64,000 bases of DNA from Bacteroidales bacterium. GTDB taxonomy: Bacteria; Bacteroidota; Bacteroidia; Bacteroidales; WCHB1-69. The notes below the pieces were generated by a model that saw only the letters and a list, made by a program, of their open reading frames with translations, had not been told where the DNA came from and searched no databases. The stretch covers positions 20,539-84,538 of the forward strand of contig JAGCUN010000015.1 of assembly GCA_017962845.1 (NCBI GenBank), read 5' to 3'. Made by a program: the position numbers and the translations under genes. Position 1 is the first letter of the stretch; each line of letters opens with the position of its first letter. Below are positions 24,669-32,845 of the stretch, piece after piece.

Positions 24669-24881
24669 CTATTCTTCTTGCAATTCCTCATACAAAGCCA
24701 CCGGTCCAGCATGCCATAACTTAGTTTCCTCAATCTCCAATCGGCGGTACATATTTGACTTGTAGATACGGCGGATGGAGTTAACAACACCCATGCCGGT
24801 GTCTTCGTCCAACATTTTCGCCAACAAACTCACCTTTGACGGAAGAAGAAAATACAAATTGTCTTGCGTAATCTGTGTCAT
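24669..24881 (-). CDS. Small conserved partner protein of the DUF3990 module
   Basis: A 70-residue protein beginning MTQITQDNLYFLLPSKVSLL and ending LWHAGPVALYEELQEE, mostly helical. From memory, proteins with PxKVSLL, a Met/Tyr-rich middle and WH-GPVALYEEL tails accompany DUF3990 genes in gut Bacteroidota and Clostridia. I cannot name a Pfam family for it. It overlaps the DUF3990 gene by 4 bases, so translation is coupled. An antitoxin or accessory role is inferred from context. Confidence 0.8.
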   Translation of the reverse strand: MTQITQDNLYFLLPSKVSLLAKMLDEDTGMGVVNSIRRIYKSNMYRRLEIEETKLWHAGPVALYEELQEE

Positions 24882-25363
24882 GGTTGTACCTGTCTTGCTT
24901 TTATGAATGAAATGGCTTGCAATGATGGGGGGGTATGAAAGAGGTATTGATCCACCAATTTGTAGGTTTTTAGTTCTGCTATGAGATTCTGCTTGGTCAG
25001 TAATCCCCCTTCATATAGGGCAAATGCAGCATAAACTCGGTCGTTGGCCACCGGGCCGTAAACAATATCGTAGTTGTGGGTGAAATGCTTATCCGTACGG
25101 TTTTTCATCACGAAATCAAGCCATTCTTCTGTGGGGGCATCAAAAAAGAGACAACGAAACTTATTTAGGGCATCCTCATTTAAATTATATTCGTTTACAA
25201 AACCAATGGTTTGCATGGATTCTTTCATTCTTCTGCGCACCCAATCCTCAGCCTGTTGATATGATGTAGTAGTATAAAAACCGACTCCATAATCCAAGGT
25301 GCGATTGGGCAACCGTATCTCGGGCTTCTCTATTTGTTCACAACTTCCATGAAATATTATCAT
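24878..25363 (-). CDS. DUF3990 protein, predicted ADP-ribosyltransferase-like fold
   Basis: A 161-residue protein. The N-terminus MIIFHGSCEQ, the LDYGVGFYTTTSYQQAEDW segment (about residues 24-42) and the late LVDQYLFHTPPS match DUF3990. I recall this family as grouped with the ADP-ribosyltransferase superfamily, where an early His/Arg (FHGS), a GxGFYTT strand and a late Glu/Gln line the NAD site. It has no signal peptide, so action would be cytoplasmic. It overlaps by 4 bases both the DUF3791 gene upstream and the 70-residue gene downstream. A toxin role is plausible but unproven. Confidence 0.82.
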   Translation of the reverse strand: MIIFHGSCEQIEKPEIRLPNRTLDYGVGFYTTTSYQQAEDWVRRRMKESMQTIGFVNEYNLNEDALNKFRCLFFDAPTEEWLDFVMKNRTDKHFTHNYDIVYGPVANDRVYAAFALYEGGLLTKQNLIAELKTYKLVDQYLFHTPPSLQAISFIKARQVQP

Positions 25364-25575
25364 AATGCCTGCTGTTGTCTGATGTGAATGAATTCGTCTA
25401 TATCTTCCAGTATCCAGTGATGGTTTTGCGTGTGTAGGATTTCGAAATTTTCTGCAAGATAATCAAGAACCCCATATTGGTCAAGCTGCTCCATAGCCTG
25501 CTCACCGGTCAAATGTTTCGCATTCTTGTATTGCTCCACACAAAAGGACACAAAATAGGATATATCGGTCTGCAT
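25360..25575 (-). CDS. DUF3791 family small protein
   Basis: The 71-residue protein MQTDISYFVSFCVEQYKNAK ... ENFEILHTQNHHWILEDIDE matches the DUF3791 pattern (aromatic FCxExYK start, a YGVLDYL helix, LHTQ and DIDEFI end). It is the first gene of the operon. A longer in-frame start at 25608 lies upstream of the TACTTTTG promoter element and is rejected in favour of the ATG at 25575. DUF3791 genes frequently neighbour DUF3990 genes; an antitoxin role is possible. Confidence 0.85.
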   Translation of the reverse strand: MQTDISYFVSFCVEQYKNAKHLTGEQAMEQLDQYGVLDYLAENFEILHTQNHHWILEDIDEFIHIRQQQAL

Positions 25576-25597
25576 TATTAAATCGTAAAAACAGGTG

Positions 25598-25605
25598 CAA
25601 AAGTA
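25598..25605 (-). promoter_or_regulatory. -7 element of the DUF3791/DUF3990 operon
   Basis: TACTTTTG on the minus strand, 22 bases before the DUF3791 ATG. A perfect 14-bp inverted repeat lies 73 bases upstream. Confidence 0.65.
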
Positions 25606-25678
25606 CACATATTTTATGAATATTTATCCTTTTATAGCCTAAAAAGTGATGACACGGCGCAAAAGGCAGATTATGAAA

Positions 25679-25707
25679 TTTCAAGGTCGCAATTTGCGAC
25701 CTTGAAA
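25679..25707. repeat. Perfect 14-bp inverted repeat upstream of the DUF3990 operon
   Basis: Arms TTTCAAGGTCGCAA and TTGCGACCTTGAAA are separated by a single T. No T-run follows on either strand, so it is not a standard terminator. It could be an operator, a recombination site or a cruciform. Confidence 0.85.
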
Positions 25708-25732
25708 GAACAGCGCGGAGAGAATGTACAAT

Positions 25733-25796
25733 GTACAATTAACAATTAACAATGTACAATGAGTGGGGATGTGGTTATGCGAGGATGCGGGGCAAG
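25733..25796. repeat. Intergenic repeat block, copy 2 (right flank of the DUF3990 operon)
   Basis: An ATGTACAAT/TAACAAT-rich stretch leads into the second copy of the 41-bp unit (25756-25796), a direct repeat of 24441-24481 with one substitution. Confidence 0.9.
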
Positions 25797-25839
25797 TGGT
25801 GGGGCCTATTTTTATAGTAGAATGAAAAGATTTGCAGTC

Positions 25840-26334
25840 TTATCTTATAAAACATTTATCTCTATCACGCCACAGTTTACGGAGAGCCCTTTTGGTTTTA
25901 CATGGAGAGGTAGAACGGGACCCTACCCATCCTCCACATTTCCAATGTAAAAACAGTTCTCCATTGCGACGCATAGTTATCATATAGATGAGAGGGACAT
26001 CGCCTGCTGTTGCAACCAATCCTCCAATAGGAGGAAACACACATTTAACCTCCTTCAAAGGAGCTTCTTCTTTGTGGGTATCTATACGATAGTACAATGT
26101 TACATATACGGAATCCTGTTGCGCCATGTGTTGTATAACAGAGTCGGGGGCATGAAATTTAATGTCAGCGAGGCTGTATGTAAACCGTACAGTATCATTC
26201 TGATGACAAATATATCCAGTAGCCTGCTTCAGATACGCCCCATTGATGCAAATGAAGCAGTCCTTCGATTGAGCGGAAGCACCACTATGAAGGATTATTA
26301 CCAGTATGAATATAAGGGAGGCGAATCTTTTCAT
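25840..26334 (-). CDS. Small exported protein of unknown function
   Basis: A 164-residue precursor with a clear signal peptide (MKRFASLIFILVIILHSGAS, cleavage near AQS). The mature part contains two close Cys (DCFICINGAY), a beta-rich middle with VYVTLYYRIDTHKEE, and an unusual highly basic C-terminus (PCKTKRALRKLWRDRDKCFI). I recognise no domain. The gene has a promoter element at 26433, and a heptanucleotide tandem repeat lies between promoter and start. Confidence 0.75.
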   Translation of the reverse strand: MKRFASLIFILVIILHSGASAQSKDCFICINGAYLKQATGYICHQNDTVRFTYSLADIKFHAPDSVIQHMAQQDSVYVTLYYRIDTHKEEAPLKEVKCVFPPIGGLVATAGDVPLIYMITMRRNGELFLHWKCGGWVGSRSTSPCKTKRALRKLWRDRDKCFIR

Positions 26335-26374
26335 GGTGGTATGGTTGTTGAATTGTTTGGCTGGAGGGGCGATG

Positions 26375-26409
26375 GAGTTAAGAGTTAAGAGTTAAGAGTT
26401 AAAAGTTAA
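26375..26409. repeat. Heptanucleotide tandem repeat (GAGTTAA)5
   Basis: Four exact GAGTTAA units followed by AAGTTAA. It sits in the predicted 5' untranslated region of the small exported protein gene, between the TAATTTTG element (26433) and the ATG (26334). Confidence 0.9.
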
Positions 26410-26432
26410 ACGTGAAGGCGTTTTTTCGCCAG

Positions 26433-26440
26433 CAAAATTA
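26433..26440 (-). promoter_or_regulatory. -7 element of the small exported protein gene
   Basis: TAATTTTG on the minus strand, 98 bases before the ATG at 26334. The leader includes the GAGTTAA repeats. Confidence 0.5.
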
Positions 26441-26493
26441 ATACATTTTTACGGATAATCCAACCTTTCAGTTTTCAGTTTTCAATTTTCACC

Positions 26494-29202
26494 TCATCTT
26501 ACCACTGTCACGCTTCCGGTGAGGATCTTGCTGCCCTCGCCGGCTGCTCGGTACTCCATGCGCCACACGTACACCCCGGCGGGGCACTCGCTGCAGTTCC
26601 AGCCCTGATGGGGATTGTTGGTGCTGAACAGCAGCCGTCCCCAACGGTCGTAGATGTGCAGGCTGTAGTTCTCCAACCGTTCAGGGTGGTTGAACACCGG
26701 CAGGAAAAGGTCGTTCTGACCATCGCCGTTCGGGGTGAAGGCGTTGGGCACATGCACCATTTCCTCGCAATCCTCCACCTCAATGGTCACGCTGGCATCC
26801 GCCTCGGTGCATACGTTATACACATGCACACTGTAGGTGCCGGGGGCGGTTACCTCGTGGGTGGGGGCGGTGGTACCGTCGTGCCACAGGTAGTAGCTGT
26901 ATGGCGTGGTGACATCCAACGTGTAGGGATGGTTGGAGCAGATGGTGGTGTCGTTGCCCAAATCTACCTGTAAATCATACAGATAGAAAATATCAATGGT
27001 ATCGCTGGCACCCGTGCAGCCGTCGGTTACCACCACCCAGTAGCGGCCGTCGTTGATGACGGTGTAGGTGGCGTTGGTGGAGAAGTCCTGCCACAGGTAG
27101 TTAGCGGAGTGTTGCTGGGTGGCATCAAGCAGCAGGGTGGCCAGTTCGCACAGCAGGGTGTCGTTGCCGAAGTCCACATGCAGGCTGTCGTAGAAACGGA
27201 TGTGGATGGTGGCGCTGTCGGAGCCGCAGGCGTTGTCGATGCGCACGGTATAGTCGCCCTCCTCCTGCGGGGTGAAAGAGGAGTCGGTGGTACCGTCGCT
27301 CCAGTGAAAGAAGCCGAACATGTCGCTCTGGGCGGTGACAGATGCCCCGCGGCAGATGATGGTGTCGGGGGACAGGGTGAGATGGGGTGGTGCAAGGGCA
27401 AAGACAATATGGTAAGTGGTGTCTGATCGGCAGAACTTTTCCTCAATCATCAGTATCGTCAGCGTGTCGGCGGTTTCCACAGGCAGGAGCAGCTCGTCTT
27501 GGTGGTATTCCACCCCATCCACCGCCCAAACCAAAGGAGCGTGCGCACCACAGTCCATACCCGACTCCAACCTCAACGTGTCGCCAACACAAGTAGTGAT
27601 AGTATCCCTTCGGCATTGTTCATAGGTACAACCTGCTCCACCGCCACTCAGAACAAAATACTTGATGATAGGTCCGCCCCTGATGAAGGAGGTGGAATCA
27701 AAAGCACATTCCTCCATATTGGCGGAGAAACCATAGGGGTTGGTTATATGGAACAACGGAGGAATCCCGGCATTGCTGAACGAGAGCCGCGCAGCATAGT
27801 AACGGTCTTGACAAATGTCTCGGGTTCTATAGAGATGAGAAGGAATGAGCGTTCCGTTCACGCGGGTGGAATGGATTCCTTCTGGCGGCACCACAATAGT
27901 GAGGAAGGCAAACGAGCTGTCTGAGGCACTGCCTCCCATAGTAGGCAACAAAGACTCCTTCACTGTGCGGTCGGCAGGGGCCTGCTGATGAAATCTACCC
28001 TCAAAAATACAACCGAGAGGAAGAATGTGTATATACCTTATTGATGTATGAGCAGGAGGGGAAGGGTCAACTCGGAAATAATGAACCACAGTCACAGAAT
28101 CAAAATCGTCTAAAGCCTCCACAGCAGAAAAGACATTATCATTCCATGTGTATAATTCATAAGAGGCTTGGATTGCCGCAACACTTTCACAGGAAGTGGG
28201 GATAAAACGCCACGACCACGTGCCCATGAATTCCTCATAAACAAACTCATGTCCTGATGCCTGGGGATTGTATGAATTAAAAAAATACCAAATCGAGACG
28301 GGATCAGGCCCTATGAGACCTGTGGAACCGCCAAACGCCGAATAATAAACGGCAATGGGCTTGCAGTTTGTTTGAATACGGCTATAGCTCGGAAATGATT
28401 CAAAAAGATCGTTCCAATTGGAAGGGACAATGCCGGAAATAACAAACACTTCTCCTGCATTCAAAAAATAGGTTTGTGAAGGAACCTCATGCAAAGAATC
28501 CCATGCAAAAAGGTTGACATTCGAGTCAATTGGAAGTATGTCCATTTCAAGATGATCTGGGATTGTAATTTGCGTATTATCTTCTGTAGCAACAAGATAA
28601 TAAGTATTATACCCGGTTTGATATTCTTCTACATCAATCCAATCCAGCAAAAAATATTCACTTTCCAATACCGGCAGAGGCACCAATTGTATCTTTGAAA
28701 ATTTACGGAAGCACGGCTGAGGGTCATCAGCGGTGGTTCGTGGCGCATCAGAGAATTTGTTGGAAATCAAGTAAGCCCACACCTCACAATTCGTATGGAT
28801 GTGACATCCTTTGCGCTGGATACCCGACACCTGATAACAGATGATTTCGTCGGCAGGAATCTTGATTTCTGCAACCTGTCCCGGTACAACATGAAAGGCT
28901 ACCGTCCATCCTGTCGCATGATTGGTCACATAGCCGTCACACTCTTCCAAGCCCACAATCTGTATCGTGGCCGTATCTTGGGTGTTATAGACATCCGGAT
29001 TCCTTATCTGTGCAAGCAAGCTATCTGCGGATACACAAACCCAAGGAGACGTTTCTGAGATTACATGATGCGGCGTATGCTGTGAGGTCACCCAAAAATC
29101 CGTACCGGCGTTGGTCTGTTCATGCGGCTGCTGGGCATGAGCAATAAACCCCGACAACAATAACAGTAAGAGTAGGAACCTTCCCAAATCATTGGCACAC
29201 AT
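26494..29202 (-). CDS. Large surface protein with T9SS type B (gliding motility-associated) C-terminal domain
   Basis: The 902-residue precursor has a signal peptide (LLLLLLLSGFIAHAQQ). The N-terminal half begins TNAGTDFWVTSQHT and resembles the IgGFc-binding-protein N-terminal domain found in Bacteroidota surface proteins. At least three PKD/Ig-like repeats follow, each with DTIICRG/DTLLCEL/DTTICSN and a W-DGT/YxVRIDNACGSDS pattern. The C-terminus VPNAFTPNGDGQNDLF ... IYDRWGRLLF is the CHU_C type B sorting domain. It is probably anchored or secreted through the T9SS and may be an adhesin. Promoter element at 29268. Confidence 0.88.
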   Translation of the reverse strand: MCANDLGRFLLLLLLLSGFIAHAQQPHEQTNAGTDFWVTSQHTPHHVISETSPWVCVSADSLLAQIRNPDVYNTQDTATIQIVGLEECDGYVTNHATGWTVAFHVVPGQVAEIKIPADEIICYQVSGIQRKGCHIHTNCEVWAYLISNKFSDAPRTTADDPQPCFRKFSKIQLVPLPVLESEYFLLDWIDVEEYQTGYNTYYLVATEDNTQITIPDHLEMDILPIDSNVNLFAWDSLHEVPSQTYFLNAGEVFVISGIVPSNWNDLFESFPSYSRIQTNCKPIAVYYSAFGGSTGLIGPDPVSIWYFFNSYNPQASGHEFVYEEFMGTWSWRFIPTSCESVAAIQASYELYTWNDNVFSAVEALDDFDSVTVVHYFRVDPSPPAHTSIRYIHILPLGCIFEGRFHQQAPADRTVKESLLPTMGGSASDSSFAFLTIVVPPEGIHSTRVNGTLIPSHLYRTRDICQDRYYAARLSFSNAGIPPLFHITNPYGFSANMEECAFDSTSFIRGGPIIKYFVLSGGGAGCTYEQCRRDTITTCVGDTLRLESGMDCGAHAPLVWAVDGVEYHQDELLLPVETADTLTILMIEEKFCRSDTTYHIVFALAPPHLTLSPDTIICRGASVTAQSDMFGFFHWSDGTTDSSFTPQEEGDYTVRIDNACGSDSATIHIRFYDSLHVDFGNDTLLCELATLLLDATQQHSANYLWQDFSTNATYTVINDGRYWVVVTDGCTGASDTIDIFYLYDLQVDLGNDTTICSNHPYTLDVTTPYSYYLWHDGTTAPTHEVTAPGTYSVHVYNVCTEADASVTIEVEDCEEMVHVPNAFTPNGDGQNDLFLPVFNHPERLENYSLHIYDRWGRLLFSTNNPHQGWNCSECPAGVYVWRMEYRAAGEGSKILTGSVTVVR

Positions 29203-29267
29203 GTCTCCGTAAAATTGACAAAAAAATCAAGATGTTTTTAAGTATGCAGACCTTAGATTTGCAGTCA

Positions 29268-29275
29268 CAAAAATA
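29268..29275 (-). promoter_or_regulatory. -7 element of the T9SS type B protein gene
   Basis: TATTTTTG on the minus strand, 65 bases before the ATG at 29202. Confidence 0.6.
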
Positions 29276-29293
29276 ATCAAAAAAAACAAATTA

Positions 29294-30928
29294 TTATTTG
29301 ACAAATTTTGCAGAAGTAATAATAGCATTGTCTTTCAACAATCTAACAATATAAACTCCTGGTCGCAAAGATGAAACATTAATTGTTCTTTGGGCTGTTC
29401 CTTTCAAAACTTCCTTCCCTATAGCATCATATATTATGTATCTGCTGACTTCTTCCGCATTTAATACAGTCAGTTGACCATCGCAATAGTAAACCTCACG
29501 GGAACAATTAGTCAAAAACTTTTCGGACTTTGGCGAAAATGATTTTCCATCACAAGTGATTTGTTCAGTAGTATCGAATGTGAGGGTGGATAAGCTTGCT
29601 GGAAAGGAAATGTTATTAGAATTAAAAAATAAACAACTAATCACTGACAATGCTGTCAATGAGGCAGTCTGGTCATGGGCATTGATGCTACTTTCGCAAA
29701 TAGGATATTCCAGCCATGAATAACCAATGCTATTGGCCACAATATATATTCCACCTTTTGGATAGGTAGTACTGTACGCATTGTATCCACCGGAAGTGAT
29801 AAATTGCAAATTGTTGCTGTCATAGCACCCTTTTTTCAACTGAAAGTTGCGGAGATGGTAATCTTGGAAAAAAACAGCATACGACAATATATCGTATGAA
29901 TTAAAAGAAGTATCAATTTTAATACAAAACGGATTTCCTGCATAGGAGAAAGGATCGGAAGTGTCAATAAATTGTCCTAAAATATTAAGGCTCACATCCC
30001 CTTCAAATGGTTCGTTTATGAAGGATATATCATGAACAATAACTTTGGGTGCTGGGAAAACAATCATTTTACAATCATGTATGGAAATGGTTGAATTTGC
30101 AGTAAATTTAATTAAAAGAACCGCATCCTCTTCGGAAGTATCGCATCGCACGTCAATAGCTGCAACATAACGATCTGTAGAAATATTAGTAATGCTTCCT
30201 CCACCCTCATGCCATTTCCAATGGTTCGGCAAGACAAACTTCTCTCTATAAGGATTATTCTGTATTCCAGACATTTTACATGACATTATGCCCATAACTG
30301 TGTCACTAATTCTGCCTATAGCAGCCACAAATGAATTACTGAAGTTCCCATTGAAAGATGATGCCATATCTTTCAAGGACAATGCGTCATAATTTCTTCT
30401 ACTTGCAACGGATGTTCCCATCCAAAGAGCAAGTTCGGATGCCCCTCCTGCTCTTTGCATTGTCTCAAATATGCGGCTCGAATTATTATAATTAACCACA
30501 CAACCGGCAATGTTTTTGACAGCACTAGCATCTTTATACACCCAATTAACACTATTTCCTGCGGCATTAATTTGCCCTGTTATAGCTGTGTCATTCTGTT
30601 GACCGAAAAAATAGATTTCGTTATTTGAACCAATGACTATATCGTTCACAAACAATCCTTTCAAAGATGTTGAAAGCTCCTTCACTGTCCTATAACCAGA
30701 TAATGGCTCAAATGTAACTAAATAGGGCTGTCCTTCTGATGCATTTGAATTATATTGTGTCGGCATCATCACATATTGTGATAGACCGTTAACGATTCTT
30801 ACAGCCCCTGCATTATTGACCACAAAAGTGGAATCCATTTCAATCACATAGTTTTGATTTTGACCAAATGTCTGCAAGGAATAGGCAAACACTAAAATTG
30901 TAATGCACAAAAAACTGAAATTTTTCAT
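29294..30928 (-). CDS. Secreted protein with T9SS type A sorting domain
   Basis: The 544-residue precursor has a signal peptide (FLCITILVFAYSLQTFGQ). The long middle region is beta-rich and has no domain I can name; it repeatedly alternates GNxF/YxxI strands and may form a propeller-like sensor or binding module. The C-terminus (VSRYIIYDAIGKEVLKG ... LRPGVYIVRLL) is a Por_Secre_tail. The base composition is more A/T-rich than its neighbours. It lies 26 bases after the lipoprotein gene and is likely co-transcribed with it. Confidence 0.82.
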   Translation of the reverse strand: MKNFSFLCITILVFAYSLQTFGQNQNYVIEMDSTFVVNNAGAVRIVNGLSQYVMMPTQYNSNASEGQPYLVTFEPLSGYRTVKELSTSLKGLFVNDIVIGSNNEIYFFGQQNDTAITGQINAAGNSVNWVYKDASAVKNIAGCVVNYNNSSRIFETMQRAGGASELALWMGTSVASRRNYDALSLKDMASSFNGNFSNSFVAAIGRISDTVMGIMSCKMSGIQNNPYREKFVLPNHWKWHEGGGSITNISTDRYVAAIDVRCDTSEEDAVLLIKFTANSTISIHDCKMIVFPAPKVIVHDISFINEPFEGDVSLNILGQFIDTSDPFSYAGNPFCIKIDTSFNSYDILSYAVFFQDYHLRNFQLKKGCYDSNNLQFITSGGYNAYSTTYPKGGIYIVANSIGYSWLEYPICESSINAHDQTASLTALSVISCLFFNSNNISFPASLSTLTFDTTEQITCDGKSFSPKSEKFLTNCSREVYYCDGQLTVLNAEEVSRYIIYDAIGKEVLKGTAQRTINVSSLRPGVYIVRLLKDNAIITSAKFVK

Positions 30929-30954
30929 AGTTATTTTTTTCGTTAATGATTTAT

Positions 30955-31464
30955 TTATTGATTCTTATACACCTGCTGTTGGCTGAAAAACACGCCCGTG
31001 AAGGTGAACAGGCGGGTGGTGCTGTCGCGCAGGACAAACTGCGCCGGAATATTCAGCCAACGGGGAAGCCCCGAGTCGTCCATGCCCGTGTACAACGAAC
31101 GCGCCGGCATGTTGAAGTAGGGGGCGGAAGTCAAATCGGTGCTATCCTGCGTGGTGGCAGTGTAAAGATTAGCTGCAACAGGCACAACATTGATAATGCC
31201 CGAACTGGTACAAATATTTCCAGATCCTTGACAGTCAACATGATATATTTGACCATTGTAATTTACACATCCTGGACAACCCGCTGCAGGATGTCCAACC
31301 TGTATAGAAACATTGTACAAAGTGCCGCTTTTCTGCCCGCTGCTGATTAGTTCGGCACGATTCATTTCATCGCCCACATTGGAGATAACGTTTTGCGATT
31401 TTTCACATGAAAGAAGTCCCATGACTGCCATTATCATGGCCATTCCTAAATAAAGTTTTCTCAT
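30955..31464 (-). CDS. Putative lipoprotein
   Basis: A 169-residue precursor with a lipobox (MGLLSC, Cys20) after a hydrophobic signal. The mature protein contains a Cys-rich stretch (AAGCPGCVNYNGQIYHVDCQ) and a C-terminal beta-rich part. No family is recognised. It is the first gene of a pair with the T9SS type A protein, so the two may act together at the outer membrane. Promoter element TAACTTTG at 31493. Confidence 0.78.
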   Translation of the reverse strand: MRKLYLGMAMIMAVMGLLSCEKSQNVISNVGDEMNRAELISSGQKSGTLYNVSIQVGHPAAGCPGCVNYNGQIYHVDCQGSGNICTSSGIINVVPVAANLYTATTQDSTDLTSAPYFNMPARSLYTGMDDSGLPRWLNIPAQFVLRDSTTRLFTFTGVFFSQQQVYKNQ

Positions 31465-31492
31465 ATCGCTATGTTTTTAGATGATTTTCTCG

Positions 31493-31500
31493 CAAAGTTA
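31493..31500 (-). promoter_or_regulatory. -7 element of the lipoprotein/T9SS pair
   Basis: TAACTTTG on the minus strand, 28 bases before the lipoprotein ATG. Confidence 0.6.
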
Positions 31501-31721
31501 AGGGATTTTTACACGCAAATTTCAGAATTTTTAAAATTGACCCGTTTTTGCACGAAATTGGCGGCAGGGACAACATAAATCCGTGAGCCTCAAACCAATG
31601 TCAAAGAAAAATTCACTACTTTTCACTGAATTATTTGCACGGATTTGTCGTAAACGTCCCAAAATGGGCCCAAATTACAAGAGCTGCCGCCCTCATTTTT
31701 TTTATTTCCGACATAATTCCG

Positions 31722-31729
31722 TAAATTTG
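31722..31729 (+). promoter_or_regulatory. -7 element of the LytTR regulator gene
   Basis: TAAATTTG 21 bases before the ATG at 31751. The 285-base gap between the lipoprotein and this gene otherwise shows no feature. Confidence 0.6.
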
Positions 31730-31750
31730 CCCAATGAAAAACCCACTTTT

Positions 31751-32770
31751 ATGAAAAACCACAAGCTGATCTTTTTCATTGTACACTTTGTTTTTTGGAG
31801 TATTGCTTCCTATTTGTTTCTCAATAATTCTTTTCTCAGGCCCTACTCCTCCATTTCGCTGGAGAGTGTAGTGCTTGTGAATATCATACTCTCTTTTTAT
31901 TTGTCGTACTTTGTATTTTTACCGAAATTGCTGCTGCGCAGATACTTTCTTCTTTTTTTTACATTCAACATCCTTCTTGTAGTATTGAGCACTACGATAG
32001 AAATCTGTATAGTAGAAAGCAGTATCAAACAATGCTTTCTTCACACTTTAGACATAGCCTCGTACAAAAGGGCATTACGTTGGATTTGTATTTTTATTTC
32101 AATTCGGAATGCTTGCTTCATTCTGTTCGCTGATGTGGTCAAGCTATGTGAGATGCAGGCAATACAGCTGCAGCAGAACCAGAAAAGCACCCTACAGGCC
32201 ACCCATCACCTTCTCATCAATCTTCCTGACCGAACTACCCTTGCACAAGATATCCACCAAATTGTATGCCTGAAATACGAAGAAAGAAAAACGACCATCA
32301 TCCGCACACACGGCGAACCCATCACCACCTACAACTCCTTGGCCAGTATAGAGGAGGATTTGCCAACAGACCTATTCATCCGCATCAACCGGAATACCGT
32401 GGTAGCCTACTCCCATATTGTGAGCTATGATTCGTGTACCGTCACCCTTCGGATCAACAAAATTATGGAGAGAATTCTCATCATGCCCGCAAAATCAGAG
32501 GAAATACTTGCAGAATTGAAACAATGGAATGCGCAAAAATACCAAACCACGAACACCCCTTCTACAGCTTTCACTCCCTATATGGGAGCAAAGCGTACCA
32601 TCATCTGCAACTATATCGCCCAACACCCCGGCTGCAATTCACAAGAGATTGTCCAACAAATCCACCTGTCGGAACGTAACGCGCAACGGATTCTGCAACA
32701 GCTAAAGAATGAGGGCATTGTGGATTGCAAAGAGGAGAAAGACGGACAGAAAGTGTACACTTTGCGATAA
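31751..32770 (+). CDS. Membrane-anchored LytTR transcriptional regulator with C-terminal winged helix
   Basis: A 339-residue protein. About four membrane helices occupy residues 5-140 (for example LIFFIVHFVFWSIASYLFL). A LytTR DNA-binding domain follows (about 165-260), with LFIRINRNTVVAYSHIVSYD and VCLKYEERKTTIIRTHGE. A separate winged helix-turn-helix lies at about 275-339 (NSQEIVQQIHLSERNAQRIL, NEGIVDCKEEKDGQKVYTL). The start at 31583 would precede the promoter element, so the ATG at 31751 is used. Two DNA-binding modules on one membrane protein is uncommon. The neighbouring secreted-protein genes are possible targets. Confidence 0.85.
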   Translation: MKNHKLIFFIVHFVFWSIASYLFLNNSFLRPYSSISLESVVLVNIILSFYLSYFVFLPKLLLRRYFLLFFTFNILLVVLSTTIEICIVESSIKQCFLHTLDIASYKRALRWICIFISIRNACFILFADVVKLCEMQAIQLQQNQKSTLQATHHLLINLPDRTTLAQDIHQIVCLKYEERKTTIIRTHGEPITTYNSLASIEEDLPTDLFIRINRNTVVAYSHIVSYDSCTVTLRINKIMERILIMPAKSEEILAELKQWNAQKYQTTNTPSTAFTPYMGAKRTIICNYIAQHPGCNSQEIVQQIHLSERNAQRILQQLKNEGIVDCKEEKDGQKVYTLR

Positions 32771-32820
32771 GACGGCACCCTTGTAAAAAAGCCAACGCCA
32801 TGGGGCTGCGAAAATCCAAT

Positions 32821-32842
32821 AAAAAAACCCCCTTTTAGGGGG
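32821..32842 (-). terminator. Intrinsic terminator of tRNA-Arg(CCG)
   Basis: On the minus strand, CCCCCT/AGGGGG stem with a 3-base loop, followed by seven T, 3 bases after the tRNA end. Confidence 0.85.
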
Positions 32843-32845
32843 AGA

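Noticed and set aside
24409..25796. CRISPR array
   Set aside because: Only two copies of the 41-bp unit, 1.3 kb apart, with genes between them. The short TGTACAATT tracts are simple tandem repeats without spacers.
26462..26492. TTTTCAGTTTTCAATTTT tract as a regulatory site
   Set aside because: Similar low-complexity tracts occur elsewhere (for example about 53000-53030). It is best seen as a simple intergenic repeat.
31734..31754. Possible six-residue leader peptide (MKNPLL) overlapping the LytTR start
   Set aside because: Its ATG would lie at about the predicted transcription start, so it is unlikely to be translated.
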